Translations under genes and position numbers: made by a program | Shown: in pieces, positions 21,601 through 30,555 of the stretch | Numbering within the stretch: the stretch's first letter is position 1 | How the letters are laid out: the number at the start of each line of letters is the position of its first letter | Notes under the pieces: generated by a model | What the model was told of the DNA's origin: nothing | The model's input: only the letters and a program-made list of their open reading frames with translations | Database searches by the model: none | Origin: Agrobacterium tumefaciens | GTDB lineage: Bacteria > Pseudomonadota > Alphaproteobacteria > Rhizobiales > Rhizobiaceae | Length of the DNA stretch: 64,000 nt | Direction of reading: 5' to 3' | Assembly: GCF_005221325.1 (NCBI RefSeq) | Contig: NZ_CP039889.1 | Coordinates: 868,001-932,000, forward strand

Positions 21601-22836
21601 CTCATCGGCAAACTGGAAGCGAAGGCCGGCCGGTCAGGTGATGGCGGCTTGGCCGATGGCAGATTGGGCGATGCCGGAAGAACCATCGATTTGGCCACGC
21701 CGGACGGCCTGTTCCACGAAGCGATCGCCCGGCAAAGTCATCGCCGGTTTTTGAGCGCTCCCGCCGAACTTCAGAGCATCGGCCACCTGCTCGCCAGCAT
21801 AAGGGCCTTCGATGTCCCCGGCACACCGCTGAAAAAGGCGCTTTACCCGTCTGCGGGCGGACTTTATCCGGTTCAGACCCATATTCTGGTCCAGGACAGC
21901 CGGATCGAGGGGCTGTCTGCCGGCTGGTATCGTCATCATCCCGCCGAACACCGGCTAGAATTTCTGGCGGCCGTTTCACAGGAACAGATCGCGGCAATCG
22001 CCGGCAAGAGCGACGATATCGTCGGGCAAAGCGCTTTCCTCGTGGTTTTCACCGGCCTCAAGGCGGCCATGGCGCGCAGCTACGGGCAAAAGGCCAGAGA
22101 CTTCTGCCTGCTGGAAGCCGGCCATATGGCGCAGGTGATGATGCTGCATGCACCGCGTCTCGATATCGGCCTGTGCGCGGCCGGCGGCGTCGATCTGACC
22201 GCCATCGCATCGGCACTGGCAACCGAAGAAGACGAGGAGCCGCTTTACGTGCTCGCCGGAGGGTCCATCGATCCCGCATGGAGCACACAGTGGCAGGCAT
22301 CCGCGCAAATGCGGGGTGAAACCCTCTCTGAGCGGCTGCGCGCCTTTCTTGCCGCAAAACTTCCCGCCTATATGGTCCCGCGCGAATTCGTGATCATGGA
22401 GCGGCTGCCTCTCAGCGCCAACGGCAAGGTTGACCGAAAGGCCCTGCCCGCACCGGGCGCGAGGGCACGCCACAGCGTTGCTCCGGCAACCGAAAACGAG
22501 GCCGCATTGCTGGCGATCTGGCACGAGCTCCTGTCCGGTAACAGCGCCGGCGTGGAGGAAAACTTCTTCGAAGCGGGCGGCGATTCCCTGACGATCATGC
22601 AGCTGCTGTCGCGCATAAGGCAGGAGTTTTCGGTGCACCTGACGCTCGCTCAGCTCTTCGGGGCCACCACCGTCAAAGCCCAGTCGGAATTGCTCGGCTC
22701 TCTTTCACCGTCCCTGCCGGGCGGCGTGGAAGCGGGAATTTCCCCGATCGCCGCGCAGACATCCGTAAGCGACCTTTCCGATGATGACGTGGATAAAATG
22801 CTGGAGCAGCTGCTCTCCGGCCAAAAGGACCAGTAG
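15622..22836 (+). CDS. Bimodular NRPS: C-A-T-Cy-A(Ox)-T, predicted thiazole-forming
   Basis: Module 1 has a C domain (HHIAGDR near 175), an A domain (YTSGSTGRPKG near 646; pocket read as D-L-F-N-N-A-L-T-Y, a code I recall for Ala) and a carrier (MGGHSLLAIR near 1033). Module 2 starts with a heterocyclization domain: the C motif is replaced by DVLIGDAWS near 1223, matching DxxxxDxxS. Its A domain (FTSGSTGKPKG near 1686) reads D-L-Y-N-M-S-L-I-W, one change from the Cys code. A flavin-dependent oxidase domain of about 195 residues (roughly 2022-2217, with YPSAGGLYPVQ) is inserted before the last A motif, as in EpoB-like enzymes. A carrier EAGGDSLTIMQ (about 2313) ends it. The expected result is Cys condensed, cyclised to thiazoline and oxidised to thiazole. 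Confidence 0.92.
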   Translation: MNEFYAKLANLSPERRRLIEQRLAERGYQSALDSAIPGREEGDGDRPLSFAQQRLWFMQQLEPDNTAYNMRSILRFRGKLDRTALEEALAKVVQRHEPLRTRFIPGADGFPEQDILAAGNAEIEFFDLAQDTDVEAAAKQHILQRLSEPYDLSHPQLRAMLVRLSAEDHLLAVGLHHIAGDRWSMTVLARDLAGFYKETTGQLHHLPDIRVQYADWAIWQGKMLRGPVLENQLAYWKKALGTDLPVLDLPFDRPRPAIATFLGAQFAVSIDPALSGQLRALARAHNVSLYVLLLSAFKLVLHLYCDSDDIVVGSEVANRDRPETQAMIGPLVNTLVLRTDLAGNPDFSSLLQRVGETVRTGLANQDVPYERIVEALNPKRSLSEMTPLFQAKFDLQHNLARLPELDGLAIETLRLPDGAAKNEIRFNLEDNDPDIGGKIEYATDLFNEETIATIWRRFEHVLRTIAEDPVRRISEFSLLCDDEQQEQIRRSAGQALAPNGLCLHEMLTAQAARTPEKSAVASEHGGLAYRELDQRSDAIAAALAAGGFGRGSIVGVCMQRTPDLIAALFGVLKAGAAYVPLDPDYPSERLAFIARDAAIRVVLTDSDRLAFDATDELTLLEVGKLPNAVFSAAHACDPADLAYIIYTSGSTGRPKGVAITHGNAAARMQWTGSNFTGDELAGVLASTSVCFDLSIFEIFGTLSCGGQVVLANTLFDLPRLQHVAEVSLINTVPSLLREYLRHDTLPTSVRTINLAGEPLPPVLLEELAKKAPQARIHNLYGPSEDTTYSTGAMVCAVNGEKTVSIGAPLPGTEAYVLDRAGRLRPDGLAGELYLGGAGVTRGYLRRPGQTAERFVPDAFSGRSCAYLYRTGDRVRRRTDGMLEFHGRLDNQVKIRGLRIETGEIEHRLEDIDGVNEAVIAVIGDEASPERQLAAYISLDAGRQLTVDDIRSALARQLPSHLVPALCTILPAMPHLPNGKIDRSALRALEIKTPDSSGTAPRNHVEERLAAIWQDVLQTSMIDVERSFFEMGGHSLLAIRIIARIKADFGVSLPLKAIFETPTIAGLANRLDNEAADALNVDGLAVVHNPEDRHEPFPLTDIQHAYWIGRNQGFELGSVGSHGYREFDIDNLDTGALENAINGLVARHDMLRAIVDADGRQRVLADVPHYALPVVDLRDAADRATCLLDIRNRLSHNIFKADRWPLFHIEAARLDEKTTRLFVSFDVLIGDAWSLKLMGTELAALMQKRALPEIGLTFRDYVLFEKSAHNSAAYERAREYWSARIATLPASPDLPLACNPSQIEHPRFTRRRGRLAAKDWSRFKELAQSAGLTPTAAIMTIFAEVLARWSRRQDFTLNLTVFNREPVHQDVEKIVGDFTASLLLGLDFSARADFTTRARQVQLRLMEDLEHRLFSGVSVLRELAKQNGRSGGALMPVVFTSVLGQSSRDDNAPRLDTRLVDSVSQTPQVYLDHQVSEDQGELVYNWDAVEELFPPAMLDMMFAAYETLLRALASDDTAWQTEPDIVDCQAFETLNNRAKIALPEDTQLLHEAFFERAAESPDKIAVCAGGIELTYGQVAERALALAADLQKAGAGPNDRVAVSLPKGAGQVIACLGILASGAAYVPVDPDLPAERRFELVEDTAADLVIAEGGDWPQRVTVIAVPEDGGARPSPSVTKPSDLAYIIFTSGSTGKPKGVMIDHRGALNTILDINRRFGVSTEDRVFALSSLSFDLSVYDIFGPLAVGGAIVIPVREEVSDNARWMKLLLQHRVTVWNSVPALAQLLLAELPALNEKPPLRLIMMSGDWIPVSLPPSLKAQLPDADLISLGGATEASIWSIFHPIGEALRDWTSIPYGQPLANQRWYVLDDQGRPCPPWVTGRLFIGGIGVARGYWGRPQLTADRFIPDRFADEEEAGNGALLLYETGDLGRLRPEGLLEFLGREDFQVKVNGFRIELGEIETALLQNENVAEAVVTTTGQPPALVAYIVPDTQGSLIGKLEAKAGRSGDGGLADGRLGDAGRTIDLATPDGLFHEAIARQSHRRFLSAPAELQSIGHLLASIRAFDVPGTPLKKALYPSAGGLYPVQTHILVQDSRIEGLSAGWYRHHPAEHRLEFLAAVSQEQIAAIAGKSDDIVGQSAFLVVFTGLKAAMARSYGQKARDFCLLEAGHMAQVMMLHAPRLDIGLCAAGGVDLTAIASALATEEDEEPLYVLAGGSIDPAWSTQWQASAQMRGETLSERLRAFLAAKLPAYMVPREFVIMERLPLSANGKVDRKALPAPGARARHSVAPATENEAALLAIWHELLSGNSAGVEENFFEAGGDSLTIMQLLSRIRQEFSVHLTLAQLFGATTVKAQSELLGSLSPSLPGGVEAGISPIAAQTSVSDLSDDDVDKMLEQLLSGQKDQ

Positions 22837-22838
22837 AC

Positions 22839-25800
22839 GTGAACACAATGGATATTTCCCGACTGACCGCAGATGAAAAGCGCCAGCTTCTGCAGCGCAT
22901 GATGGCCGGACAGCAGGCATCCGAAAAAAAGAATTTCCGCCTGAGCCATGCTCAGGAACGTATCTGGTTCGTCGAGCAGATGCAGCCCGGCTCAGGCGCA
23001 TATTCGATACCTCTGGCCATCAGGCTGAAAGGTCCGCTCGACCGCGACAGGCTGAAGACCTGCTTCGATATCGTCGTAGAGCGCCATGAAAGCCTGCGGA
23101 CGGTTTTTAAGGTGCTTGACGGAGAGCCGTTCCAGGTCATCTCCTCCCGATCAACGGCAGACTTCAGCTTTCACGAACCGGGCGATGACGAGACCGCACG
23201 CGATGCCGCCATAGGCCGCTTCGCGCGGGAGCCGTTCGAACTCTCGCAAGGTCCGCTGTTTCGCGTTGGCCTGTTTTCCGTCGCACCTGACGAGCATATC
23301 CTCGTCATGGTCATCCATCACATCATTTCCGACTACGCCTCGTTGCAGATCCTCATCGACGAGGTCCACAGGCTCTATAGCGCGTCCGGATCTCCTGCCA
23401 CCGGCCAGCTTCCGGCACTCGATATCCAGTATCGCGACTATGCCGAATGGCAGCGCAACGGCACTGCGGAGCTTTCCGGCCAGGTCGACTACTGGCGCGA
23501 ACAGCTTCGTGACGCACCGCTGCTGCTTCAACTTCCGTTCGATTTCGCCCGGCCGGTGACACAGGCGTTTCGCGGTGCCCGGCACAAGTTCCACCTTGGG
23601 CCGGACCTGTCCGCCGCCATCAAGGATCTGGCGAAAAGCCGGAAACTGACGACATTCATGGTGCTGCTGGCGGCCTATCAAATTCTGCTCGCCCGCCTTT
23701 CGAGATCCGACGACATCTGCATCGGCACGACGGCATCGAACCGCAACAGGGCGCAGACCTGCAATCTCATCGGGCTGTTCGTCAACAATCTCGTGATGCG
23801 GGCGCGCCTGCAACCGAATGACACTTTCGATGCGCTGCTCGAACGGGTTCGGGAGACGACGCTTGAAGCCCTTTCCAACCAGGATGTCCCCTTTGAGCAG
23901 GTGGTGGATGCGCTGAATGTCGAGCGTGACATCGGCCATAACGCCCTGTTCCAGTCGACTTTCGTACTTCACAACGCCTCGGGTGCAGCTTTCGACCTCG
24001 GCGATATCAAGGTCACGCCGATCGCGCTCGATTCAGGCGCGTCGCGTTTCGATCTCAGCCTCGACATGCACGAGGGACGAGGCACCGAAGGTTTCAGCGG
24101 CATTTTCGAGTTCAATACCGAACTTTTCCTGCCTGAGACGGTGGCACGCTTCTCCGACTATTTCATGAGACTGCTTGGCGGGCTCGTGTCAAATCCCGGC
24201 GGTCGCATCGCCGAAATCGACCTGCTGGACGAGACAGAGCATGCGGCCATAGCGGCTGCCAACCGGACGACCACCGCCTTTCCATTGAGAGATGTCGCAG
24301 CACTGCTGGAAGAGACGGCGAAGGCGCGCGGCTCGATTGCGGCCGTGCGCTGCGGCGACCGGCAATACTCCCATAGTGATATCAATTATGCCGCCAACCG
24401 CGTGGCGTCAGGGTTGCGTGATCGCATCGGCAAAGGTAAATCCCATCCCCGTATCGCCATCTGCCTGCCGCGTTCCGAAAACCTCGTCATCGCCATACTC
24501 GCGGTGCTGAAACTCGGAGGCCATTATGTGCCTCTCGACCCCGGGCACCCGGCGGAACGGCGCTCACTCATTCTCGAGGACTGCAAGCCTGACATCATTC
24601 TCGTCAGCGAGGCTGACGATGACGCTGCGAAAGCGGCATATCCTTCCGATTGCATGGCGATTGAACCTCTGCTGCGCGCAACCGGCTCCTTCGGCAATCC
24701 GCACCGCGAGACGTTGCCTGACGATCTGGCCTATATCATCTACACATCGGGTTCGACGGGCAGGCCGAAAGGCGTGCCGATCCGACAGAAAAGCCTGGTC
24801 AATCTTCTGACCAGCATGGCGAGACGGCCGGGCATGACCGCTGAAGACCGATTCCTCGCCGTCACCACGCCGGCCTTTGACATCGCTACCCTCGAGCTTT
24901 TGATGCCGCTCATGGTCGGCGGCCTGCTGATCATCGCCGAAGCCGATGATGTCTATGACGATATGGCCCTTTCGGAGCTTATCCGGAACCATGGCGCGAC
25001 GATGATGCAGGCGACACCCGCGACATGGCGACTGATGGCCGATGCCGACTGGAAGGCTCCGGCTGACTTCAGGATGCTTTGCGGCGGCGAAGCGCTCGAG
25101 CCGGGCCTTGCCCGCCGCCTGCTGGAGACCGGTGGCGAATTGTGGAACCTCTACGGCCCGACCGAAACGACGATCTGGTCCACCTGCACTCGCATAACCC
25201 CCGAACATCTAGAGCTTCCTGCCCTGCCAATCGGCGGGCCGATCGCCAACACGCAGCTGCATTTGCTCGATGACGCGCTGATGCCAGTGCCCGCAGGCGT
25301 CGTCGGAGAACTGTATATCGGTGGCGAAGGTCTGAGCCCCGGCTATTTCAACCGGGACGATCTGACGTCGCGCGCATTCGTTCAAGGCCCAGCCGCAGGC
25401 GCGAACGGTCGGCCTGAAACGTCAAGGCTATACCGAACCGGTGACCTGATGCGGCGTTCCGCCGCCGGGCACCTTCTTTATGTCGGCCGCGCCGATTTTC
25501 AGGTCAAGCTTCGCGGTTTCCGCATCGAACTCAGCGAGATCGAGGCGGTCCTTGCCTCGCAGCCATCCATCGAGCAGGCCGTCGTTACCCTTTGGCAGGA
25601 TGAGGAAGGCTCGGGCACCCTCGTCGCCTATTGCCGCCGCGGGACAGGCGTGGTGGACGAGGAAGCGATCCGCACAGCGCTTGCGTCACAGCTTCCCTCC
25701 TACATGCTTCCCTCGGCCTTTGTCTGGATGGACAGTTTTCCATTAAACGCTAATGGCAAGATCGATCGCAAGCGGCTTGAACGACCGAAACAGATCGTCT

Positions 25801-28800
25801 CGTCAGCCGCCTATGCCGCTCCGCGCGATGGCACCGAGCAGATGGTTGCGGCCATATGGCGTGAATTGCTCGGCGCCGAAAAGATCGGCCGCGACGACAA
25901 TTTCTTCACGGTTGGCGGCCATTCCCTGCTGGCGACGCGGATGCTCGCGCGTTTGCGGACGTCATTTGCCGTCGACCTGCCGCTGCGCACCATTTTTGAA
26001 AAACCCAGACTTGCGGAATTTGCCGGTGCCGTCGATGCGCTGATGGCCATCACCGGACGCGGATCGGAACCGGGTTCATCCGGACTGGTAAAGCGGAACC
26101 ATACCGGCCGAACACCGCTGTCGCATGCACAGAACAGACAATGGGCGCTGGCGCAGCTTGAACCGGACAGCCCGCTTTATAATATTCCGTTTGCCCTGAA
26201 GATCAGGGGACCGCTCGATTTCGCAACCCTCTCGCATGCGCTGGAACTGACGACGCAGAGACAGGATATCCTGCGCAGCCGGTTCGTCTCCGTCGATGGC
26301 AAGCCATTCGTCGAGACTGACCCCGAGATGACATTCCGGATCATGCCGGAAGAGATCGGCGATAGGGAACTCGAGGCTGCCCTGCTCGATTGCGCGCGCC
26401 GGCCATTCGATATTGCCGTTGCGCCGCTGCTGCGCATTCACGCCTTCCGCACCGGCCCGCAGGACCATGTTCTGCTTTTCATATTGCACCACATCATCGG
26501 TGACGCCCTTTCAGCGGAAATTCTGCTCAACGACGTTGCCGAGTTTTACGTGTCCCTCTTAAAGAAAACCACACCGCCAAACGGGGCGCTGCCGCTGCAA
26601 TATGCGGATTTTGCAATCTGGCAACGGGAACAGGACACGAAGGGCGAGGTCGATTACTGGCATAAAACGCTTGCCGGCGCTCCGCCGCTGCTGGAGTTAC
26701 CGACGGATTTTGTGCGGCCCGCCATACAGGGCTTCTCAGGTGACAGCATTCGTTTTTCGCTCGATGCAGTTTTGCTCGCAGGATTGCGAAAACTCTGCGA
26801 CCGCGAAGGCGCTACCCTCTTCATGGGAATGCTGACAGCATTTTCGACACTGCTCCAGCGCGCCAGCGGCATGCGCGATATCGTCATCGGGACACCGATA
26901 TCCGAGCGGTTCCACCCCGATCTGGAAAACATCATCGGGATGTTTGCCAATACGCTGGCGATCCGATTGCAGACCCAGGGCGGCGAGAGCTTCAACGAAG
27001 CACTGAAGGCAACCCGCGACACGGCATTAAGCGCTTTCGCCAACCAGGCCGCGCCGTTTGAGAAAGTGGTCGATGCGCTCTCACTTCCCCGGACATGGAG
27101 CCACAATCCGCTGTTCCAGGCCATGCTCGTCTCGACCGTCGAAACCCGGCGTGAAGCCATTTCGCTTGTCGGCATGGATTGGGAAAGACTGGTGCTTCCC
27201 GACACGTCGTCGCGTGTGGACCTGACATTGTTCATCCATGAAACGGCAGAGGAACTTTCGTGCCGTCTGGAATATCGCAGCGATCTTTTCCGCCGCTCAA
27301 CCATGGAATCTCTTGGTGATGCGCTGGTCGCGCTGCTTGAAAAGATTGTCGAACATCCTGATGTGCCACTCGACAGATTGTCCCTGCTGTCGGACAGCCA
27401 GCAGAAAAGGCTGCGGCAATGGAACGAGACGGAGGCGGCATTTCAGCCGCAGCGGCGCTGCCTGCACGACTTCGTGAAAGCGAGTGCTGACGCCAATCCG
27501 CAGGCAATAGCAGTCACTGATCGGGACCGGAGCCTGTCCTATGCCGAACTTGACCGAAGAGCCGACCGGCTCGCCAGCGGGCTCGCCGCAGCCGGCATAA
27601 GCAGTGGGAAACGCGTCGGCATTCGCCTGGAAAGAAGCGTGGGGCTGGTGGTCGCCATATTGGCCGTTCTTCGCACCGGCGCGGCCTATGTTCCGCTCGA
27701 CCCGCGTTACCCCGCCGACCGCATAGAATTCATCGCCGCGGACGCCGATCTGGCGCTCATTCTGGTCACGACAGAGGATGATATTTCGACTGTCGGACAG
27801 AATTTCCGCTGCATGACGCCGGGTATGGTGGAAAGTCTGGCAGGCGGGGCCGTGCCAACGCCGGCGACGTCAGGCTCCGATCTTGCCTATGTCATCTATA
27901 CATCAGGCTCGACCGGCAGGCCGAAGGGCGTGGCCATCGAACATCGCAACGCCGTTGCTTTCGTGCAGTGGTGCCTGCACAGCTTCACCGGCGACCAGCT
28001 GTCCGGCGTGCTCGCCTCCACCTCGATCTGCTTTGATCTTTCGATCTTCGAAATATTTGCGACGCTTGCGGCGGGTGGACGCATCTTCATGGTGGACGAT
28101 CTCTTCGCGTTCCCGAGCGCACCGTTTTCAGGTGAAGTGACGCTGGTGAACACCGTTCCGACACCGATGTCCGAACTGCTTAAACTCGGGCCCCTGCCGG
28201 AGAGCGTGAAAACGGTTTGCCTGGCGGGAGAGCCGCTGCCGCGTGAACTTGTCGCGCGGATATACGCCAACGACCATGTCGAAGGCCTCTATAACCTGTA
28301 CGGCCCCTCGGAAGACACGACGTATTCGACGGTGGCGCCGGTGCCCAAATCGGGAGAATGGTTCGGCATCGGCGTGCCGATTGCCAATACCCGCGCCTAT
28401 GTGCTCGACGGCGAGTTAAACGAGGTGCCGGTTGGAGTTCCCGGTGAATTGTTCCTGTCCGGCAGCGGACTGGCGCGTGGCTACTGGAACCGGCCCGGCC
28501 AGACCGCCGAGCGTTTTCTGCCCAACCCTTTTGCCGATTGCAGCGAACACCGCGTCATGTATCAGACCGGCGATGTCGTGCGCAGACGTGATGATGGTGG
28601 CCTCGATTACATGGGGCGCGGCGACCGGCAGTTGAAGCTCAACGGCTTTCGTATCGAACCGGGTGAAATTGAGGCCGTATTGCTTCAGCAGGACGGGGTG
28701 CACGAGGCCGTTGCCGGGCTCTGGCGCGACGCTTCCAATCATCCGCGCCTGGCAATGTGGATTGCCGGTGATTCTGCCCTCGAAATCGCCAAACTTGTCG

Positions 28801-30551
28801 CAATTCTCCGGCAACGCCTGCCCGAGCATTTCATTCCCGTGCTTGCGACCAGGCTCGACGCGCTTCCACGCCTGCCGAACGGCAAGCTGGATAGATCCGC
28901 GCTGCCGGACCCGGCAGCCCATGGCGAGCGCTCCGGTGAAATTGCAAGTCCGCTCAATGACCAGGAAGACGTGCTGGCGCAGATATGGCAAGGCTTGCTC
29001 GGCTGCGGAGACATCCGGCGAAACGACAATTTCTTCTCGCTCGGCGGCGATTCCATCCTTGCCATCCAGCTGGTTTCACAGGCCCGCCAGAAGGGGTTGA
29101 AGATGGCCCCGCGCGACGTGTTCCTCCACCCCACGCTCGCATCGCTCGCAGAAGCGACATGCACGGAAAGCACTGCGACGGCTGAAAACGGTCATGCCGA
29201 TGGCGAAGCTACGCTCGGCGCTATTCAGCGCTGGCTTCTGGATCAGGACCTGCCCGATCTCTCCCACTGGAACCAGGGACTGATCCTGAAACCCACCCGA
29301 TCTCTCGATCTCGACCGGCTCGAAAAGGCGATCGCCAGAGTTCTCGATGAACATCAGTCGCTTCGCGCCAGATTTTTGCGTGAAAACGGGCATTGGCAAC
29401 AGAAATTCGCCCCCATTTCGGCGATGCCCCTCATGCAACGACTGGCCGCCACGGATGAGAACGACGTCACGGATTTTGCCAGAAAGCTCCACGCCGGCTT
29501 CGACCTTGGTGCCGGGCCTCTTTTCGGCGCGATTTTCGCGACATTGCCCGATGGTTCCGGACGCCTCATTCTCGCGGCCCACCACCTCATAGTCGACGGC
29601 GTGTCCTGGCGAATGATCGTCGCGGATATCGAGCGGCATTATCTGGAAACTGGCACCATCCGCTCCGGCGCGGTCGCGACGGGCAGCTGGAACAGCCGGC
29701 TTTCGCGGTCGGTACTTTTCGATGGAGAGGAGGCATATTGGCGCGGCATCTGCGAAGAAGACGTGCAGGCGCTGCCGCTCGACAACCAGAGTGGCAGCAA
29801 TACTCAATCGGATGCGGTGACGTACCGGCAGACGATCGATGCCGAAACAACAAGGCAACTGCTTCGGGATGTGCCGGAATGCTTCAGCATCGCCTCGAAC
29901 GAAGTTCTAGTTGCAGCCCTTTATCTGGCGCTGCGGCAATGGAGCGGAAAGCCACGCCTGCGCCTCGAAATGGAAAGCCACGGCAGACCGCACCTGTTCG
30001 AGGATATCGACGTTTCCGAAACGGTGGGGTGGCTGACTGCGCTTTATCCCGTGTTGTTCGATACGCCCGATGACGCGACGCCAGACAGATTGCTTCTCGA
30101 CGTCAAGGACACCCTGCGGCGAATTCCCAATAATGGTGTGGGTTTCGGTGTTCTGAAATATCTTCGCAACAGGGGTGGGCATTTGGACTACGGCCAACCG
30201 CAGGTCCGCTTCAACTATCTCGGCCAGATGGATGCCATGTTCGGGGCCGACAGCCTGTTTGCTCCCTCCGGCATCACATCCGGTCCGATGTACGGTCCCG
30301 GCAACCCGCGCGATACGATCCTCGAGATCAATGCCATGGTGGTGCGCGGCGAATTGCAATTGCAATGGGTCTATGGCGCGCAGCTGCATTCCGGGGACAC
30401 CATCAAGATGCTGACTGGCCATTTCCGGGACAATCTCGAAACGCTGATCCAGCATTGCCTTGATGATTCAGGTGCTGGTTACAGCATTTCTGATTTCCCG
30501 CTGATGGATCTCGGCCAGGACGAACTCGACAATCTGCTAAAGAGCTTGTGA
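22839..30551 (+). CDS. Bimodular NRPS: C-A-T-C-A-T-E
   Basis: The 2570-residue protein contains C1 (HHIISDY near 158), A1 (YTSGSTGRPKG near 633; pocket read as D-I-L-Q-L-G-L-I-W, the glycine code), T1 (VGGHSLLATR near 1022), C2 (HHIIGDA near 1216), A2 (YTSGSTGRPKG near 1687; pocket D-L-F-N-C-A-L-T-Y, close to the Ala-like code of the previous NRPS), T2 of the GGDS type found before epimerases (near 2066), and an E domain with HHLIVDGVSWRM near 2248. The last residue should therefore be passed on in D form. The start is GTG at 22839 with AAGGA nine bases before; an ATG three codons later lacks suitable spacing. It lies 2 bp after the preceding stop. Confidence 0.93.
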   Translation: MNTMDISRLTADEKRQLLQRMMAGQQASEKKNFRLSHAQERIWFVEQMQPGSGAYSIPLAIRLKGPLDRDRLKTCFDIVVERHESLRTVFKVLDGEPFQVISSRSTADFSFHEPGDDETARDAAIGRFAREPFELSQGPLFRVGLFSVAPDEHILVMVIHHIISDYASLQILIDEVHRLYSASGSPATGQLPALDIQYRDYAEWQRNGTAELSGQVDYWREQLRDAPLLLQLPFDFARPVTQAFRGARHKFHLGPDLSAAIKDLAKSRKLTTFMVLLAAYQILLARLSRSDDICIGTTASNRNRAQTCNLIGLFVNNLVMRARLQPNDTFDALLERVRETTLEALSNQDVPFEQVVDALNVERDIGHNALFQSTFVLHNASGAAFDLGDIKVTPIALDSGASRFDLSLDMHEGRGTEGFSGIFEFNTELFLPETVARFSDYFMRLLGGLVSNPGGRIAEIDLLDETEHAAIAAANRTTTAFPLRDVAALLEETAKARGSIAAVRCGDRQYSHSDINYAANRVASGLRDRIGKGKSHPRIAICLPRSENLVIAILAVLKLGGHYVPLDPGHPAERRSLILEDCKPDIILVSEADDDAAKAAYPSDCMAIEPLLRATGSFGNPHRETLPDDLAYIIYTSGSTGRPKGVPIRQKSLVNLLTSMARRPGMTAEDRFLAVTTPAFDIATLELLMPLMVGGLLIIAEADDVYDDMALSELIRNHGATMMQATPATWRLMADADWKAPADFRMLCGGEALEPGLARRLLETGGELWNLYGPTETTIWSTCTRITPEHLELPALPIGGPIANTQLHLLDDALMPVPAGVVGELYIGGEGLSPGYFNRDDLTSRAFVQGPAAGANGRPETSRLYRTGDLMRRSAAGHLLYVGRADFQVKLRGFRIELSEIEAVLASQPSIEQAVVTLWQDEEGSGTLVAYCRRGTGVVDEEAIRTALASQLPSYMLPSAFVWMDSFPLNANGKIDRKRLERPKQIVSSAAYAAPRDGTEQMVAAIWRELLGAEKIGRDDNFFTVGGHSLLATRMLARLRTSFAVDLPLRTIFEKPRLAEFAGAVDALMAITGRGSEPGSSGLVKRNHTGRTPLSHAQNRQWALAQLEPDSPLYNIPFALKIRGPLDFATLSHALELTTQRQDILRSRFVSVDGKPFVETDPEMTFRIMPEEIGDRELEAALLDCARRPFDIAVAPLLRIHAFRTGPQDHVLLFILHHIIGDALSAEILLNDVAEFYVSLLKKTTPPNGALPLQYADFAIWQREQDTKGEVDYWHKTLAGAPPLLELPTDFVRPAIQGFSGDSIRFSLDAVLLAGLRKLCDREGATLFMGMLTAFSTLLQRASGMRDIVIGTPISERFHPDLENIIGMFANTLAIRLQTQGGESFNEALKATRDTALSAFANQAAPFEKVVDALSLPRTWSHNPLFQAMLVSTVETRREAISLVGMDWERLVLPDTSSRVDLTLFIHETAEELSCRLEYRSDLFRRSTMESLGDALVALLEKIVEHPDVPLDRLSLLSDSQQKRLRQWNETEAAFQPQRRCLHDFVKASADANPQAIAVTDRDRSLSYAELDRRADRLASGLAAAGISSGKRVGIRLERSVGLVVAILAVLRTGAAYVPLDPRYPADRIEFIAADADLALILVTTEDDISTVGQNFRCMTPGMVESLAGGAVPTPATSGSDLAYVIYTSGSTGRPKGVAIEHRNAVAFVQWCLHSFTGDQLSGVLASTSICFDLSIFEIFATLAAGGRIFMVDDLFAFPSAPFSGEVTLVNTVPTPMSELLKLGPLPESVKTVCLAGEPLPRELVARIYANDHVEGLYNLYGPSEDTTYSTVAPVPKSGEWFGIGVPIANTRAYVLDGELNEVPVGVPGELFLSGSGLARGYWNRPGQTAERFLPNPFADCSEHRVMYQTGDVVRRRDDGGLDYMGRGDRQLKLNGFRIEPGEIEAVLLQQDGVHEAVAGLWRDASNHPRLAMWIAGDSALEIAKLVAILRQRLPEHFIPVLATRLDALPRLPNGKLDRSALPDPAAHGERSGEIASPLNDQEDVLAQIWQGLLGCGDIRRNDNFFSLGGDSILAIQLVSQARQKGLKMAPRDVFLHPTLASLAEATCTESTATAENGHADGEATLGAIQRWLLDQDLPDLSHWNQGLILKPTRSLDLDRLEKAIARVLDEHQSLRARFLRENGHWQQKFAPISAMPLMQRLAATDENDVTDFARKLHAGFDLGAGPLFGAIFATLPDGSGRLILAAHHLIVDGVSWRMIVADIERHYLETGTIRSGAVATGSWNSRLSRSVLFDGEEAYWRGICEEDVQALPLDNQSGSNTQSDAVTYRQTIDAETTRQLLRDVPECFSIASNEVLVAALYLALRQWSGKPRLRLEMESHGRPHLFEDIDVSETVGWLTALYPVLFDTPDDATPDRLLLDVKDTLRRIPNNGVGFGVLKYLRNRGGHLDYGQPQVRFNYLGQMDAMFGADSLFAPSGITSGPMYGPGNPRDTILEINAMVVRGELQLQWVYGAQLHSGDTIKMLTGHFRDNLETLIQHCLDDSGAGYSISDFPLMDLGQDELDNLLKSL

Positions 30552-30555
30552 CACA

